Assembly (NCBI GenBank): GCA_015258065.1 | Contig: JABZIZ010000006.1 | Span: 52,431 to 116,430 of the forward strand | DNA: 64,000 nt | DNA from: Lachnospiraceae bacterium | GTDB lineage: Bacteria > Bacillota > Clostridia > Lachnospirales > Lachnospiraceae | Reading direction: 5' to 3' | Part shown: piece by piece, positions 35,374 through 43,921 of the stretch | Numbering within the stretch: position 1 is the first letter of the stretch | Layout of the letters: the number at the start of each line of letters is the position of its first letter | The notes under the pieces: model-generated | Seen by the model: the letters and a program-made list of their open reading frames with translations, nothing else | Told to the model about the DNA's origin: nothing | The model's database searches: none | Translations under genes and position numbers: made by a program

Positions 35374-36823
35374 CAATTTAAACATAGAAGACAGTGTTTA
35401 TGGAAAATTGAATTATTTCTCTTTGTCATTATGCAGCCAACAAATTTTGGGGCTGGAAGGGCTGAACCGTAGTGGAAAAATGGCAATTATCCAGGCTTTG
35501 AAGGGGAATTTAGAAGCCAAATGGACGTGTGCTGCCGTGTATTTTAAAGATCAGAGGATCGAGAATCCGATAGAATTGGAGAAGAAAATATGTTTTCTTG
35601 ATTTCGATCTTCCCCTTGATTTGGACTGGTCGGTATATGAGTTTTTACAGCTGGGAAATACAAGCTTCTTTTTGAATAAGAGGTGTAGAAAAGAAATGAT
35701 CAGCAAGGCAAGGGAGGACTGCCTTGCTTTCTCTTTTTCCATTGACGTATGCAAGAAGATGAGAGATTTGACCGCTATGGAAGATCGAGCGGTACGATTC
35801 ATGAAAGCGGCCAGGGATCCGAAGGAAATCATTGTGATTGAGGATGCGGGCTATGGACTCGCCGATTCGGATTTGGAAATCTATAGGGGATTATTGAATA
35901 AAACAGCGCAGGCGGGAAAGGGAATTCTGCTATTGTTTCACAAAAACGACGTCATTCGACATGTTTGTAATGAATATCTGATTTTACGAAGAGGAAGAGT
36001 GGTGAAAAAATGCACCAAAATCTCCTTAAATCAGGAAAGCGAACAGGATTTTGTCTTAGGAAATACGCTTCGTCAGAAGATGGATTCTATGGAAAAAGAT
36101 GTAGATCGTCGACTAAACAGGTGCAATTCGTCAAATAATCTCTATGATGTCAAATTAAGGACGGATTTCGGCAGGGAAAAGATTCTTTCGTTTACCGGAG
36201 GGCAAATTTATGCCTACATCATTGAAGGAACGCAGTCATCGGATGCATTTTTTGAGGTCCTGTGTGGACGAAGCGTACGCAAGGATGTTGTTTATCAATT
36301 AAATGGTTCTCCGTTTCACGGAAGAAATATGAGGGGCTTTATTCGTAAGAAGATCGTATCAATCAAGATATCGGAACTGGATCATGAGATTTTTGGCAAG
36401 ATGACGGTTCGCGATAATTTAATGATACCCTTAGATGGAGGAATTCCGGGTCTCACTTATTTTAGATATGGGAAATCCATGGGGGATGTATTATGTAGAG
36501 AGATACCATACGGAAGCTTTGTTGCCAATCGGTGCATCGGAAGAGAAGATGTGAACAGGCAAATGATCATCCTGATGAATCGGTGGCTGGTATTTAGGCC
36601 GAAGGTTTTGGTCGTGGATCATCCTTTCAAAAATTGTGACACCTACGGTGTTTACTTGATGAAAGCCTTTCTAAAGCGTTTTACAGAGATCGGTACAGCG
36701 GTCATCCTTGTCTCATCCGACCCGGAGTACTGTGAGAGTGTCGCCGACTGGATTGATTTTATCGACGATTTTGATAAAAGAGGTTTCATGAGTGCTTTCG
36801 GAGGAAAAGACTTCTCCTGCTAA
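35348..36823 (+). CDS. Degenerate sugar-ABC ATPase homologue (pseudo-ATPase)
   Basis: About 491 residues from ATG 35348 (GGAGAGAA upstream), overlapping the kinase end by 26 bases. Overall length and order match RbsA/MglA double ATPases, but the catalytic motifs are lost. The first Walker A is LNRSGKMAI, with Met where Ser/Thr binds Mg. No LSGGQ signature is recognisable. The first Walker B region is IIVIEDAGYGLADSD. The second P-loop is replaced by EGTQSSDAF and the second Walker B reads VLVVDHPFKN. The frame is intact over almost 1.5 kb, which argues for a selected function without ATP hydrolysis. Coupling to the kinase suggests a sensory or adaptor role with the sugar transporter; this is inference. 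Confidence 0.8.
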   Translation: MNRILLRINNLNIEDSVYGKLNYFSLSLCSQQILGLEGLNRSGKMAIIQALKGNLEAKWTCAAVYFKDQRIENPIELEKKICFLDFDLPLDLDWSVYEFLQLGNTSFFLNKRCRKEMISKAREDCLAFSFSIDVCKKMRDLTAMEDRAVRFMKAARDPKEIIVIEDAGYGLADSDLEIYRGLLNKTAQAGKGILLLFHKNDVIRHVCNEYLILRRGRVVKKCTKISLNQESEQDFVLGNTLRQKMDSMEKDVDRRLNRCNSSNNLYDVKLRTDFGREKILSFTGGQIYAYIIEGTQSSDAFFEVLCGRSVRKDVVYQLNGSPFHGRNMRGFIRKKIVSIKISELDHEIFGKMTVRDNLMIPLDGGIPGLTYFRYGKSMGDVLCREIPYGSFVANRCIGREDVNRQMIILMNRWLVFRPKVLVVDHPFKNCDTYGVYLMKAFLKRFTEIGTAVILVSSDPEYCESVADWIDFIDDFDKRGFMSAFGGKDFSC

Positions 36824-36828
36824 CGTGC

Positions 36829-37024
36829 GGGGGCTCTGCCCCCTGATTACGTATCCGTGCTTACTTCCACGATATTTCAAGATTGCGATTATTTGCTACG
36901 CAATCCTTTAGATACAGATTGATTAAGGTCTGATACGGAATACCCGTATTCTCTGCTTTGCTCTTAAAATAAATAATTACCTTTTCAGTTCCTTGGAGGA
37001 GGTCGGGGGGCAGGGGCAGAGCCC
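36829..37024. repeat. GC-rich inverted repeat pair bounding a small segment
   Basis: GGGCTCTGCCCCCTG (36831-36845) and its near reverse complement CAGGGGCAGAGCCC (37011-37024) bracket about 165 bases holding an antitoxin fragment. The pair could be the ends of a small non-autonomous element or two copies of a dispersed GC-rich repeat. Confidence 0.5.
36861..36992 (-). pseudogene. BrnA/CopG-type antitoxin C-terminal remnant
   Basis: Read on the minus strand, the frame gives KVIIYFKSKAENTGIPYQT followed by LINLYLKDCVANNRNLEISW and a stop, which is the typical C-terminus of BrnA-like ribbon-helix-helix antitoxins. The N-terminal half is missing: beyond about 36992 the frame runs into the GC-rich repeat. 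No partner toxin is next to it. Confidence 0.65.
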
Positions 37025-37118
37025 TACAAAGCATCGAATTATCAATAAGTGGAGAGGTGGAATTGCGTATAATCGGTGAGGATGAGGGGTTCTTGACAGT
37101 CTCTGCCAGGATTTTGGG

Positions 37119-37340
37119 ATGAATACGACAACTGCAATTAATGTTTTTGCGCGGGCCGTCGTGCGGGAGCGGAGAATTCCTTTTGAAATTTTCTCTCCCC
37201 AGGCTGTAGTCACAAGGGAAGGGGCTATGCAGGCGTTTTCTGCCCTACGTGCCCAGGCCAGGGAAAATGGCATATCGAATATGACTATGGACGAGATTAA
37301 TGAAGAAATCCGGCAGTACCGTGAGGAGGCGGAGAAATGA
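37119..37340 (+). CDS. RelB/DinJ-family antitoxin, N-terminus short or frameshifted
   Basis: 73 residues from ATG 37119. MNTTTAINVFARAVVRERRI followed by PFEI is the family core, normally preceded by about 20 residues that include a ribbon strand. In the same frame the sequence upstream reads DSLCQDFG back to a stop at 37083. A neighbouring frame before that reads VELRIIGEDEG, which looks like the missing strand, so a one-base shift near the G-run at 37086 is possible. It would bind and neutralise the PIN toxin whose gene overlaps by four bases. Confidence 0.75.
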   Translation: MNTTTAINVFARAVVRERRIPFEIFSPQAVVTREGAMQAFSALRAQARENGISNMTMDEINEEIRQYREEAEK

Positions 37341-37765
37341 TCTGCTATGCGGTAATCGATACAAACGTACTGGTATCGGCAATGCTTTCTAGCCGTGACG
37401 ATGCCGCTACCGTACAGGTGGTAGGGAAGATGCTCCAAGGTGCAATCATCCCTATTTACAGCAACGCCATCACAAAGGAATATCGAGAGGTTCTGAGAAG
37501 ACGGAAGTTTGGCTTCTCAGTGGAATTAGTAGATTACCTTCTCTCCGCCTTGGAAATGTACGGTATTCTGGTTGATCCATCCCCTTCGGGAGTAGTGCTA
37601 CCGGATATAAAGGATGTTCCATTCTATGAAGTGGTTCTGGCAAAGCGAGACGATGCCGCCTATCTGGTTACGGGAAACATTAAGCACTTTCCTCGTGAGC
37701 CATTTATCGTAACGCCTCGTGAACTGCTTAATATTCTAGAGGAAAGTAGTGGAAAGAATCAATGA
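37337..37765 (+). CDS. PIN-domain toxin of a toxin-antitoxin pair
   Basis: 142 residues of the PIN-family putative toxin group: the first acidic residue lies in AVIDTNVLVSAM, with further acidic positions in ITKEYREVL, DIKDVPFYEVVLA and YLVTGNIKHFP. PIN proteins are Mg-dependent ribonucleases. The start overlaps the antitoxin stop (ATGA), the normal order for RelB-PIN pairs. GAGGAGGCGGAG precedes the ATG. Confidence 0.9.
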   Translation: MICYAVIDTNVLVSAMLSSRDDAATVQVVGKMLQGAIIPIYSNAITKEYREVLRRRKFGFSVELVDYLLSALEMYGILVDPSPSGVVLPDIKDVPFYEVVLAKRDDAAYLVTGNIKHFPREPFIVTPRELLNILEESSGKNQ

Positions 37766-38279
37766 ATCGGAAATAGATCCGACCAAAGAGAATATTATAG
37801 CTATGAAGCATCTACAGGAAAAATCATAAACCTTGAATCATGGCTTCTACCGCTTCCATGATTTTGCACGACCACTTTTTGCCTTTACCTCAACAGGAAT
37901 CAGGGAAGCTGTTGAACGGATAAAGAAATCCTCTTCCAAGGTGGAATCCTCTTTCTTGAAATAGAACACTTTATGCCAAGTTTGATGGAACAATAAAAAC
38001 GAAAGGAAAAGCATAATCCAGATAGCAGGTAGAAGCTAGGTAGAATAGTACCTATTTATGCTAATTTCATACAGTAATTACCGTGAGAACGGACTTTAAA
38101 AAAGCGTTAATGGAGATTGATTCATTGACGTTTTTTTATTTTGCATTGTCACAGCAGATACCGAGGCATGGTTTTCCTTCTCTTCTCCTCCCTTCTCTTT
38201 TCTTCCTTCTTCCCCTAGAAAGAAGAGAAAAAGAAAGAACCAAAGAAAAAGAGAATAAAGATATACCCTATTAACTGAT
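37766..38279. other. Gene-poor interval with protein remnants
   Basis: No intact gene. A fragment frame at about 37842-37969 (NHGFYRFHDFARPLFAFTS, then GIREAVERIKK) looks like old coding DNA, but I cannot name the family. A possible hairpin with T-run lies at about 38098-38137, and a purine-rich tract (about 38217-38262) precedes the next small ORF. Confidence 0.4.
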
Positions 38280-38435
38280 GTGTACAGATGCATCAAGGAA
38301 ACTGATATCGACAAGACCTATTCCATGCCAAAACAGTACGTTAGTTATCGCAAGCCCAGAAGAATAACACAGGCAAGAAGGGATCAGATCAGATCACAAA
38401 TGGCTGATATGAATAACAGCCGTAACAAACAGTAA
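38280..38435 (+). CDS. Small basic ORF before the recombinase (uncertain)
   Basis: GTG 38280 to TAA 38435, 51 residues, strongly basic at the C-terminus (YRKPRRITQARRDQIRS). No clear ribosome binding site; it could be the tail of a lost gene. It ends 13 bases before the recombinase start, which may mean a shared transcript. Confidence 0.3.
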   Translation: MYRCIKETDIDKTYSMPKQYVSYRKPRRITQARRDQIRSQMADMNNSRNKQ

Positions 38436-38448
38436 TAGGAGGTTTCAC

Positions 38449-39066
38449 ATGAGCGAAAACGAAAAGATTTATGGGTATGCAAGGGTTTCAACAAGGGAGC
38501 AGAACGAGGACAGACAGATCCTTGCATTGATGGAGATGGGAGTTCCCCAGAGCAACATCTATTTGGACAAGCTGTCAGGGAAGGACTTTGAGCGTCCACA
38601 GTACAAGAAGCTCCTCAAAAAGCTGGATGTCAATTCTGTTTTATTTATCAAGTCCATCGACAGGCTGGGACGTAACTATCATGATCTCAGTGATCAGTGG
38701 CGTATCATCACCAAGGAAAAAGGTGCTGACATTGTAGTTATTGACATGCCTCTCCTTGATACAAGGCGTGAAAAGAGCCTGCTGGGAACATTTATCAGTG
38801 ATTTGATACTTGCACTACTCTCATATGTGGCAGAAACAGAGTACCAGACAATTCATCAGAGACAGGCTGAAGGAATTGCTGCTGCGAAGGCAAGAGGGGT
38901 AAAGCTGGGGAGACCGCCAAAACCGTTGCCTGAGAATTTCCATGAAGTCTACCAGAAATGGAAGGCTGACAAGATATCAACTGAAGAGGCTGCAAGACTA
39001 GTAAACATGCCTACTTCAACATATCGTTATAGGGCAAGCATTTACAAGAATACCACATTGTTGTAA
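38449..39066 (+). CDS. Serine recombinase (resolvase/invertase family)
   Basis: 205 residues. The catalytic serine lies in YGYARVSTREQNEDRQ (residue about 12). The arginine-containing SIDRLGRNYHDL region and the dimer helix ending in RQAEGIAAAKARG follow. A C-terminal helix-turn-helix (KISTEEAARLVNMPTSTYRY) binds DNA. The size matches Tn3-type resolvases and small invertases. AGGAGG precedes the ATG. It probably served the mobile element whose relics surround it. It looks intact. Confidence 0.93.
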   Translation: MSENEKIYGYARVSTREQNEDRQILALMEMGVPQSNIYLDKLSGKDFERPQYKKLLKKLDVNSVLFIKSIDRLGRNYHDLSDQWRIITKEKGADIVVIDMPLLDTRREKSLLGTFISDLILALLSYVAETEYQTIHQRQAEGIAAAKARGVKLGRPPKPLPENFHEVYQKWKADKISTEEAARLVNMPTSTYRYRASIYKNTTLL

Positions 39067-39100
39067 GCACACTTTTCCGCAAGAAGGTGTACTTTTTTGT
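39066..39100 (+). terminator. Probable terminator after the recombinase
   Basis: AGCACAC (39066-39072) pairs with GTGTACT (39087-39093) with one mismatch, followed by a T-run. Confidence 0.5.
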
Positions 39101-39255
39101 TTTTCTCAACATTCTATATAATATCATTTCCGTGTATTCATTTCTATAAGAAACAGGATTATTGCTGAGTTTTTGAAAGATTCTTTCATGGAGAGAAAAC
39201 ACACCGCCAAAAAGTACACTATATTGCGTATGAAAAGGACGATGAGTACACGGAT

Positions 39256-40869
39256 ATGAAGGTTGTATCAAGAAAAAGTGTTTGTCGTTTTATGATTTGC
39301 AGCTTTATTGCATTTATAAATGCAGTCTGTACACAAGCGGTAATCAATCACGCCTGTTTTGGATGGGATTACTTACAGAGAGGGAGCTGGATACTTATGT
39401 TTTTGTCGGGCTTTGCTGTATCGCTAATCTTTACAGGTTTATTAGATTGCTTATCTGTAAAACAGGATTTCCTTCTTAAATCACCCAAATTGTTTTATAT
39501 ATTGCCAGTTATGTTTTTTTTATGCTGGTTGCCGTATTTGATGACCTATAATCCAGGACTTGTAAATTATGATACTGTAAATCAGGTTTTGGACTTCATG
39601 GATGGAGTATCGGCAGTCCCTTTTGGATATGTAGGAGGGCAAGAAGAGGTGGTGGTGCAGTATAATGCGCATCATCCTGTCTTTGTAACACTGATTTTTG
39701 GTACATTTATTAAGATAGGTGTCATATTGGGGAACCCATCAGTTGGACTTTTTATGTACATAATTGTGCAGATGATATTAGCAGCTATTATCTTTAGCTT
39801 TGCAATTAAGTATTCTTCTGAATTGGTTGGAAATTCTGAATCAGTCAGCATTGCATTAGTGGCTTTTTTTGCGCTGTGTCCTGTAATCCCATATTATGTT
39901 TGCATAATGCTAAAGAATTCATTGCATTCTTTGTTGTCTGTGTTGTTTGTATTGGTTTATCTGAGAATGACGTTAAAACCAGAGGCATTGTCTGTTAAAG
40001 AAAAATTATTGTGGTGTATAACATCAATTCTTTTGCCACTTACTCAGAATACTGGAATTTACCTTGTGATACTCACAAGCATCCCACTGGTTATCAAAAA
40101 CGTAGCTAATAGCAGAAAATTCCTGAGTTGTACACTTGCAGCAGTTGTATTGATGATGCTATTTATTACAAAAGTGCTTTATCCGGTATGCAATATATTT
40201 CCGGGTGGAAAGCAAGAAATGTTGGGTACATTGTTTCAACAGACTGGTAGGTATGTCCGTGACTATGGTGATGAAGTAACACAGTCAGAAATAGAAGCTA
40301 TATCAGCAGTAGTAGATTATGATGTTCTCAAGAATAATTTTACATTTGATACCACAGATACTATCAAAGCAACATATAATCTTCATGCCTCAAAACAAGA
40401 GCTAATTAACTATTTAATGGTGTGGTTTAAGCAGGGTTTAAAGCATCCAGATGCATATTTTAGAGGTATTCTTCCAATTTGTGGACAGTTTTTTGCAATG
40501 GGATATGATGTGGGAATATTTGATCATATACCGACAGCTGAAGGAATTTGGACACAAATCAAACATGTAGAACCTGATGAGGAACGTTCCGTTGTTACGG
40601 ATTGGTACTATTGGATACGATCATTCCCGCTCATTAGTTTGCTGTTTCAGCATGCGCTATATGTTCTGTGGATTCCGATGTATGCAATATATAGGAAACT
40701 GATTTCTGGGGGGAAGAGTTTGTTATTTATTGTACCATTCGTTGTGAATATCTTGTTTGTGGTTGTGAGCCCAATGGGATATTCTAGATATGCGCTATCG
40801 TTGATATTCACATCACCTATTTTGCTGTATATAGTTCTAAAGATGAAATTATTTACGATTAGCGATTAA
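39256..40869 (+). CDS. Polytopic membrane protein, DUF6020-like
   Basis: 537 residues, AT-rich, with about eleven hydrophobic segments. Between the early segments lies WLPYLMTYNPGLVNYDTVNQ and then YNAHHPVFVTLIFG, the conserved face of the DUF6020 / GT-C-like family of Firmicutes. These are thought to be lipid-linked glycosyl or similar transferases, without direct proof. A large loop of about 90 residues lies in the last third. The ribosome binding site is weak (AAGGA). Base composition is clearly more AT-rich than the neighbouring operons, consistent with transfer. Confidence 0.7.
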   Translation: MKVVSRKSVCRFMICSFIAFINAVCTQAVINHACFGWDYLQRGSWILMFLSGFAVSLIFTGLLDCLSVKQDFLLKSPKLFYILPVMFFLCWLPYLMTYNPGLVNYDTVNQVLDFMDGVSAVPFGYVGGQEEVVVQYNAHHPVFVTLIFGTFIKIGVILGNPSVGLFMYIIVQMILAAIIFSFAIKYSSELVGNSESVSIALVAFFALCPVIPYYVCIMLKNSLHSLLSVLFVLVYLRMTLKPEALSVKEKLLWCITSILLPLTQNTGIYLVILTSIPLVIKNVANSRKFLSCTLAAVVLMMLFITKVLYPVCNIFPGGKQEMLGTLFQQTGRYVRDYGDEVTQSEIEAISAVVDYDVLKNNFTFDTTDTIKATYNLHASKQELINYLMVWFKQGLKHPDAYFRGILPICGQFFAMGYDVGIFDHIPTAEGIWTQIKHVEPDEERSVVTDWYYWIRSFPLISLLFQHALYVLWIPMYAIYRKLISGGKSLLFIVPFVVNILFVVVSPMGYSRYALSLIFTSPILLYIVLKMKLFTISD

Positions 40870-40902
40870 TAAAAGCAAACATGATAACAGAGCAAAGCAA
40901 AG

Positions 40903-40935
40903 AGGATTATTCACAAACGGAATAGTCCTTTTTTC
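40903..40935 (+). terminator. Rho-independent terminator
   Basis: AGGATTATTC (40903-40912) pairs with GAATAGTCCT (40920-40929), one wobble, followed by TTTTT. Confidence 0.85.
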
Positions 40936-40985
40936 TTTGCCCTGCGCAGGACAATAATAACATTTTTTTACAAGGAGGGTCGTGT

Positions 40986-41144
40986 ATGATCAATAACGAA
41001 GTAACTGTCAACAAGGGCATTGTCCATGCCGAGCATGTCCAAAAGGGGAAGCTACACTTCCCCTTCGGCGCAGAAATAAGCGCCTACCCTATTGTCCGCT
41101 CACAGTCCATGATAACGACGAGCTTCGCCGTTATCGTGCCCTGA
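40986..41144 (+). CDS. Small ORF, 52 residues, before the relaxase remnant
   Basis: ATG 40986 to TGA 41144. A perfect AAGGAGG at 40972-40978 with seven bases of spacing argues for translation. The protein (INNEVTVNKGIVHAEHVQKG and so on) matches nothing I know. It precedes a MobA/MobL remnant and may be a leftover accessory gene of the same plasmid-like element. Confidence 0.45.
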   Translation: MINNEVTVNKGIVHAEHVQKGKLHFPFGAEISAYPIVRSQSMITTSFAVIVP

Positions 41145-41177
41145 GAGCTCTGCGTGCTGCCGAGAGGAGGTGGGGCG

Positions 41178-42219
41178 ATGCCAAAGTTCTTGAGCACGCG
41201 AATATCCGTCGTCAGCCGGGGAGGCGGAAGTAAAGGCGGGGGAGGCGGATCTGCTGTAGATGCTTCGGGCTATATGGATCGTGAGGAGCGTGAAAGCGAA
41301 TATGACGGTCACAAATATTACCCTGATGCAAAAGAGGATCTGGTCCACAAGGAAGTAGATCTGCCAGACAATGCCCCAAGGGAATATCAGGATCCTAACG
41401 TGCCCTGGAACGCTGTTGAAATGGTGGAAAAAAATAAGAACGCCCAGCTTTGCAGGATGATGAAAGCATCATTGCCAAATAGCTGGTCTTATGAAGTCGC
41501 CAAGGAGACTGTAAGGCAGTACGTCAAGGGTATGTGTTGTGAATGGGCAATCCATGACTCCGTAAACAAGCATTGTTGAGCTTATCGACAAAGTTGTTAA
41601 GCGTCATAATTTCCTGAAACTGCCACTTGTGAGCGGCGTTTTTCTTGCCAAGGTTTCCAACAGGCAGATGCTCCAGGATCCGAACAATATGATCAGCTTC
41701 TTGGAGAAAAATGACATCAAGAGCTTTGATGAACTGCACAGCTTTAGTGACGGGCATTTGGCAGAGTACAACAAGCTTGCTGCCAAGTATTCTGGGTATG
41801 GCAACCAGATCAAAAGCCTGCTGGCTAAGATTGAAGCCTATGACCGTATCAAGCCGTTCCTCGATGTTGTTAGAAAGAGCGAGAGCCCGAAAGGCCTTGC
41901 CAAGTGGAGGTTTGACAGGGAAAACAGATCAATGCTGGATGAATATCCTGCTCGGCTTAAGGAGTTTCGAAAGGTAGTTCCAAAGGGCGAGAAGATAGAT
42001 CCTCAGAAGTGGCAGAAGGACATGGAAGCCCTCATTGACAAGAGAGAGGACATGGAAGGTCTGCTCCAGAAAGAGGTGGGAGATCTTGCCTGCGTTGAAG
42101 TCATCGATTTTAACAAGAAGAATGAAGAGCGTGAGCACAGTAATGAGGTTCATGCCAAGGAGAGATCCATGGAACGTGAACGGAATCCATCACGGAAAAG
42201 CCATCAGGCAGAAAGGTAA
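41178..42219 (+). pseudogene. MobA/MobL-family relaxase with internal deletion
   Basis: From ATG 41178 (GGAGG upstream) the frame gives the MobL N-terminus, including NVPWNAVEMVEKNKNAQLCR and GMCCEWAIHD, and stops at 41579. It normally continues into the metal-binding HAHI-type motif, which is absent. From about 41570 a different frame gives the coiled, charged C-terminal part (KVVKRHNFLKLPLV to RNPSRKSHQAER). So the middle of the gene, including the catalytic histidines, is deleted and the two ends are out of frame. Confidence 0.75.
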
Positions 42220-42351
42220 GTGGGAGGACTTTAGGTCGCAAATTGCGACCTCAAGATACCCCTTCTATCACCTATAAAGTTTGCATTAAATCGCCTCTTT
42301 GCTAATTGTAAGGCTTTTGGTAGAGTGTATTATTAGTTTGAAGGAGTAGGT

Positions 42352-43206
42352 ATGGAAGCGGAAAAAAATATTGTAAATAGTGAAGGTCAGCCCGAGCAGC
42401 AAACTGAAGCTCAAGTAAACAAAATTGTCGATGACCTTACACTGTTTGATGATGACCTAATGTCATTGGTTTTTGACGAGAATATTCCTGCAACACAGCT
42501 TATACTTAGGATTATACTTAATCGCCATATTATAGTTAAGAGCGTTGAGGGACAGGATGAATTAAAGAATCCGCTTGTGAGAGGCAGAGATATCAGGCTC
42601 GATGTCCATGCTATTGATGAGGATGGAGAAGAAATTGATATCGAGGTGCAGGGCGATTCAGATGGGGCACATGTAAGAAGAGCAAGATTTCATAGCGCTA
42701 TGGTCGATTCAAGAATGCTTGAGGCAACGGATGATTTCAAAATGCTGAAAGATTCTTACGTGATATTTATTTATAAACATGATAAATTCCGTAAAGGATT
42801 ACCGATATATAGAGCAGACAGAACAGTTTTAGAGACGGGAAAACCTTTAAATGATGGTTCACATATTATTTATGTGAACGGAATGTACAAAGGGAATGAT
42901 GAAATAGGTAAGCTGATTCAGGATTTTCATGCGAAGACGTCAGAAAACATGAATTATAAAGAATTAGCCGACGGTGTTCATCATTTCAAGGAGACAGAGG
43001 AAGGACGTGATATTGTGTGTGAATCAGTAAGAAAATATGCGGAGCAAGAATCGAAGAAGAGTGCTGAAGCTAGCAGAATAGATACTTTGGTTAAGAGCGT
43101 AAAGAACCTGATGGAAACCACATCGGTTACGTTAGATCAGGCCTTTAGTAATTTGTGCATCTCGGATACTGATAAGCTAATCATTTCCAGTAAGCTTCAG
43201 AAGTAA
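42352..43206 (+). CDS. PD-(D/E)XK nuclease-family transposase (Rpn-like)
   Basis: 284 residues of the PDDEXK_2 type found scattered in gut Firmicutes. The nuclease core is visible as DIRLDVHAID...EIDIEVQG (catalytic Asp and E-x-Q), followed by RRARFHSAMVDSRML and YVIFIYKHD. An acidic N-terminal lead of about 30 residues and a helical C-terminus complete it. GAAGGAG precedes the ATG. Relatives promote recombination or are mobile themselves. It appears intact. Confidence 0.88.
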   Translation: MEAEKNIVNSEGQPEQQTEAQVNKIVDDLTLFDDDLMSLVFDENIPATQLILRIILNRHIIVKSVEGQDELKNPLVRGRDIRLDVHAIDEDGEEIDIEVQGDSDGAHVRRARFHSAMVDSRMLEATDDFKMLKDSYVIFIYKHDKFRKGLPIYRADRTVLETGKPLNDGSHIIYVNGMYKGNDEIGKLIQDFHAKTSENMNYKELADGVHHFKETEEGRDIVCESVRKYAEQESKKSAEASRIDTLVKSVKNLMETTSVTLDQAFSNLCISDTDKLIISSKLQK

Positions 43207-43232
43207 CAAGTTAATATTGTAATATGCACATG

Positions 43233-43271
43233 AAGCAGTAGATCAGAAACATGGTCTGCTGCTTTATTTTT
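43233..43271 (+). terminator. Rho-independent terminator
   Basis: AAGCAGTAGA (43233-43242) pairs with TCTGCTGCTT (43255-43264), one wobble, followed by TATTTTT. Confidence 0.85.
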
Positions 43272-43345
43272 GTGCCGATATAAACGTATTTCCGATAAAA
43301 ACCGTAGAACATATTGTTTTTTATTTTATGCAAAGGAGGTATCTC

Positions 43346-43510
43346 ATGTATAAAACAAACTATTCAGTAACTTTCGTCTATGACGGAGTAAAGTCCGCCA
43401 ATGAAGTCCTGACCGAAGCTATCATTGCGCAGGTCAGAAGAAAACTTGATTCAGATATAGAGATTATCGATGGAAAGGAATATAATATCCCCCTTTCGAC
43501 ACCCTCTTGA
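43346..43510 (+). CDS. Small conserved-looking ORF, 54 residues
   Basis: ATG 43346 with AAGGAGG eight bases upstream. The protein begins YKTNYSVTFVYDGVKSANEV and continues with an amphipathic helix. It resembles, in size and layout only, small accessory proteins of Firmicutes mobile elements. Function unknown. It lies directly before the structured RNA candidate. Confidence 0.5.
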   Translation: MYKTNYSVTFVYDGVKSANEVLTEAIIAQVRRKLDSDIEIIDGKEYNIPLSTPS

Positions 43511-43553
43511 CTTCAATCCCCATGTGGTCTAAGATAACGCCGGTATGTAAATG

Positions 43554-43632
43554 GTGCTGCAAAGACTACGAAACACAGTGAGCGTCGGGCTCTTCTAAAA
43601 GAGGGGAGTGCCTTTCGGATCTCTTGCAGCAC
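43554..43632 (+). ncRNA. Candidate structured RNA before a small membrane protein
   Basis: Nested pairings close the whole segment: GTGCTGCAA (43554-43562) with TTGCAGCAC (43624-43632); CGAAA-CAC (43569-43576) with GTG-CC-TTTCG (43608-43617); and CTCTT (43590-43594) with AAGAG (43599-43603). It ends 29 bases before the ATG of a 64-residue membrane protein. I do not recognise a known class. It could be a leader element or a separate RNA. Confidence 0.45.
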
Positions 43633-43661
43633 GGATCAGTTCACTTCTTTAGGGGGACCAA

Positions 43662-43856
43662 ATGAATCAGAGCCAAATTATCACGATCATCGTCACACTT
43701 GTTTGCCTTGCCATGGTGATACAGCCGATCCTGTCAATCAAATGGGCAAGGGAGAGTCAGACCACCACGACCATCCGCCCTTTTCGTATGATCATTTGTG
43801 CGATTGTGGCAGTCATGGGAATTTACTCCCTGATTACCGGCAATTATATGTGGTAA
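43662..43856 (+). CDS. Small two-pass membrane protein, 64 residues
   Basis: Two hydrophobic stretches (IITIIVTLVCLAMVIQPIL and MIICAIVAVMGIYSLITG) flank a short polar loop. The ribosome binding site is AGGGGG about eight bases before the ATG. I do not recognise the family. A folded RNA candidate precedes it and a terminator follows closely, so it forms a mini-unit of its own. Confidence 0.55.
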   Translation: MNQSQIITIIVTLVCLAMVIQPILSIKWARESQTTTTIRPFRMIICAIVAVMGIYSLITGNYMW

Positions 43857-43883
43857 GATCGTGATTGGACCGGGATATGGTCA

Positions 43884-43908
43884 AAGAGCCTGCGGGCTCT
43901 TTTTTTTA
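43884..43908 (+). terminator. Rho-independent terminator
   Basis: AGAGCC-TGC-GGGCTCT hairpin at 43885-43900 followed by a long T-run. Confidence 0.9.
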
Positions 43909-43921
43909 CCCTAAAAATTGC

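Noticed and set aside
35348..36823. Calling the degenerate ABC ATPase a pseudogene
   Set aside because: The frame is intact over almost 1.5 kb with a proper start and overlap with the kinase; motif loss is confined to catalytic residues, which fits selection for a non-catalytic role better than decay.
36977..37438. 153-codon minus-strand frame across the toxin-antitoxin start
   Set aside because: Antisense to the RelB/PIN genes and translating the GC-rich repeat; no family resemblance.
38083..38274. 63-codon frame with a poly-Leu/Pro and poly-charged stretch
   Set aside because: Low-complexity translation of a pyrimidine tract followed by a purine tract, beginning at a probable terminator; not a likely gene.
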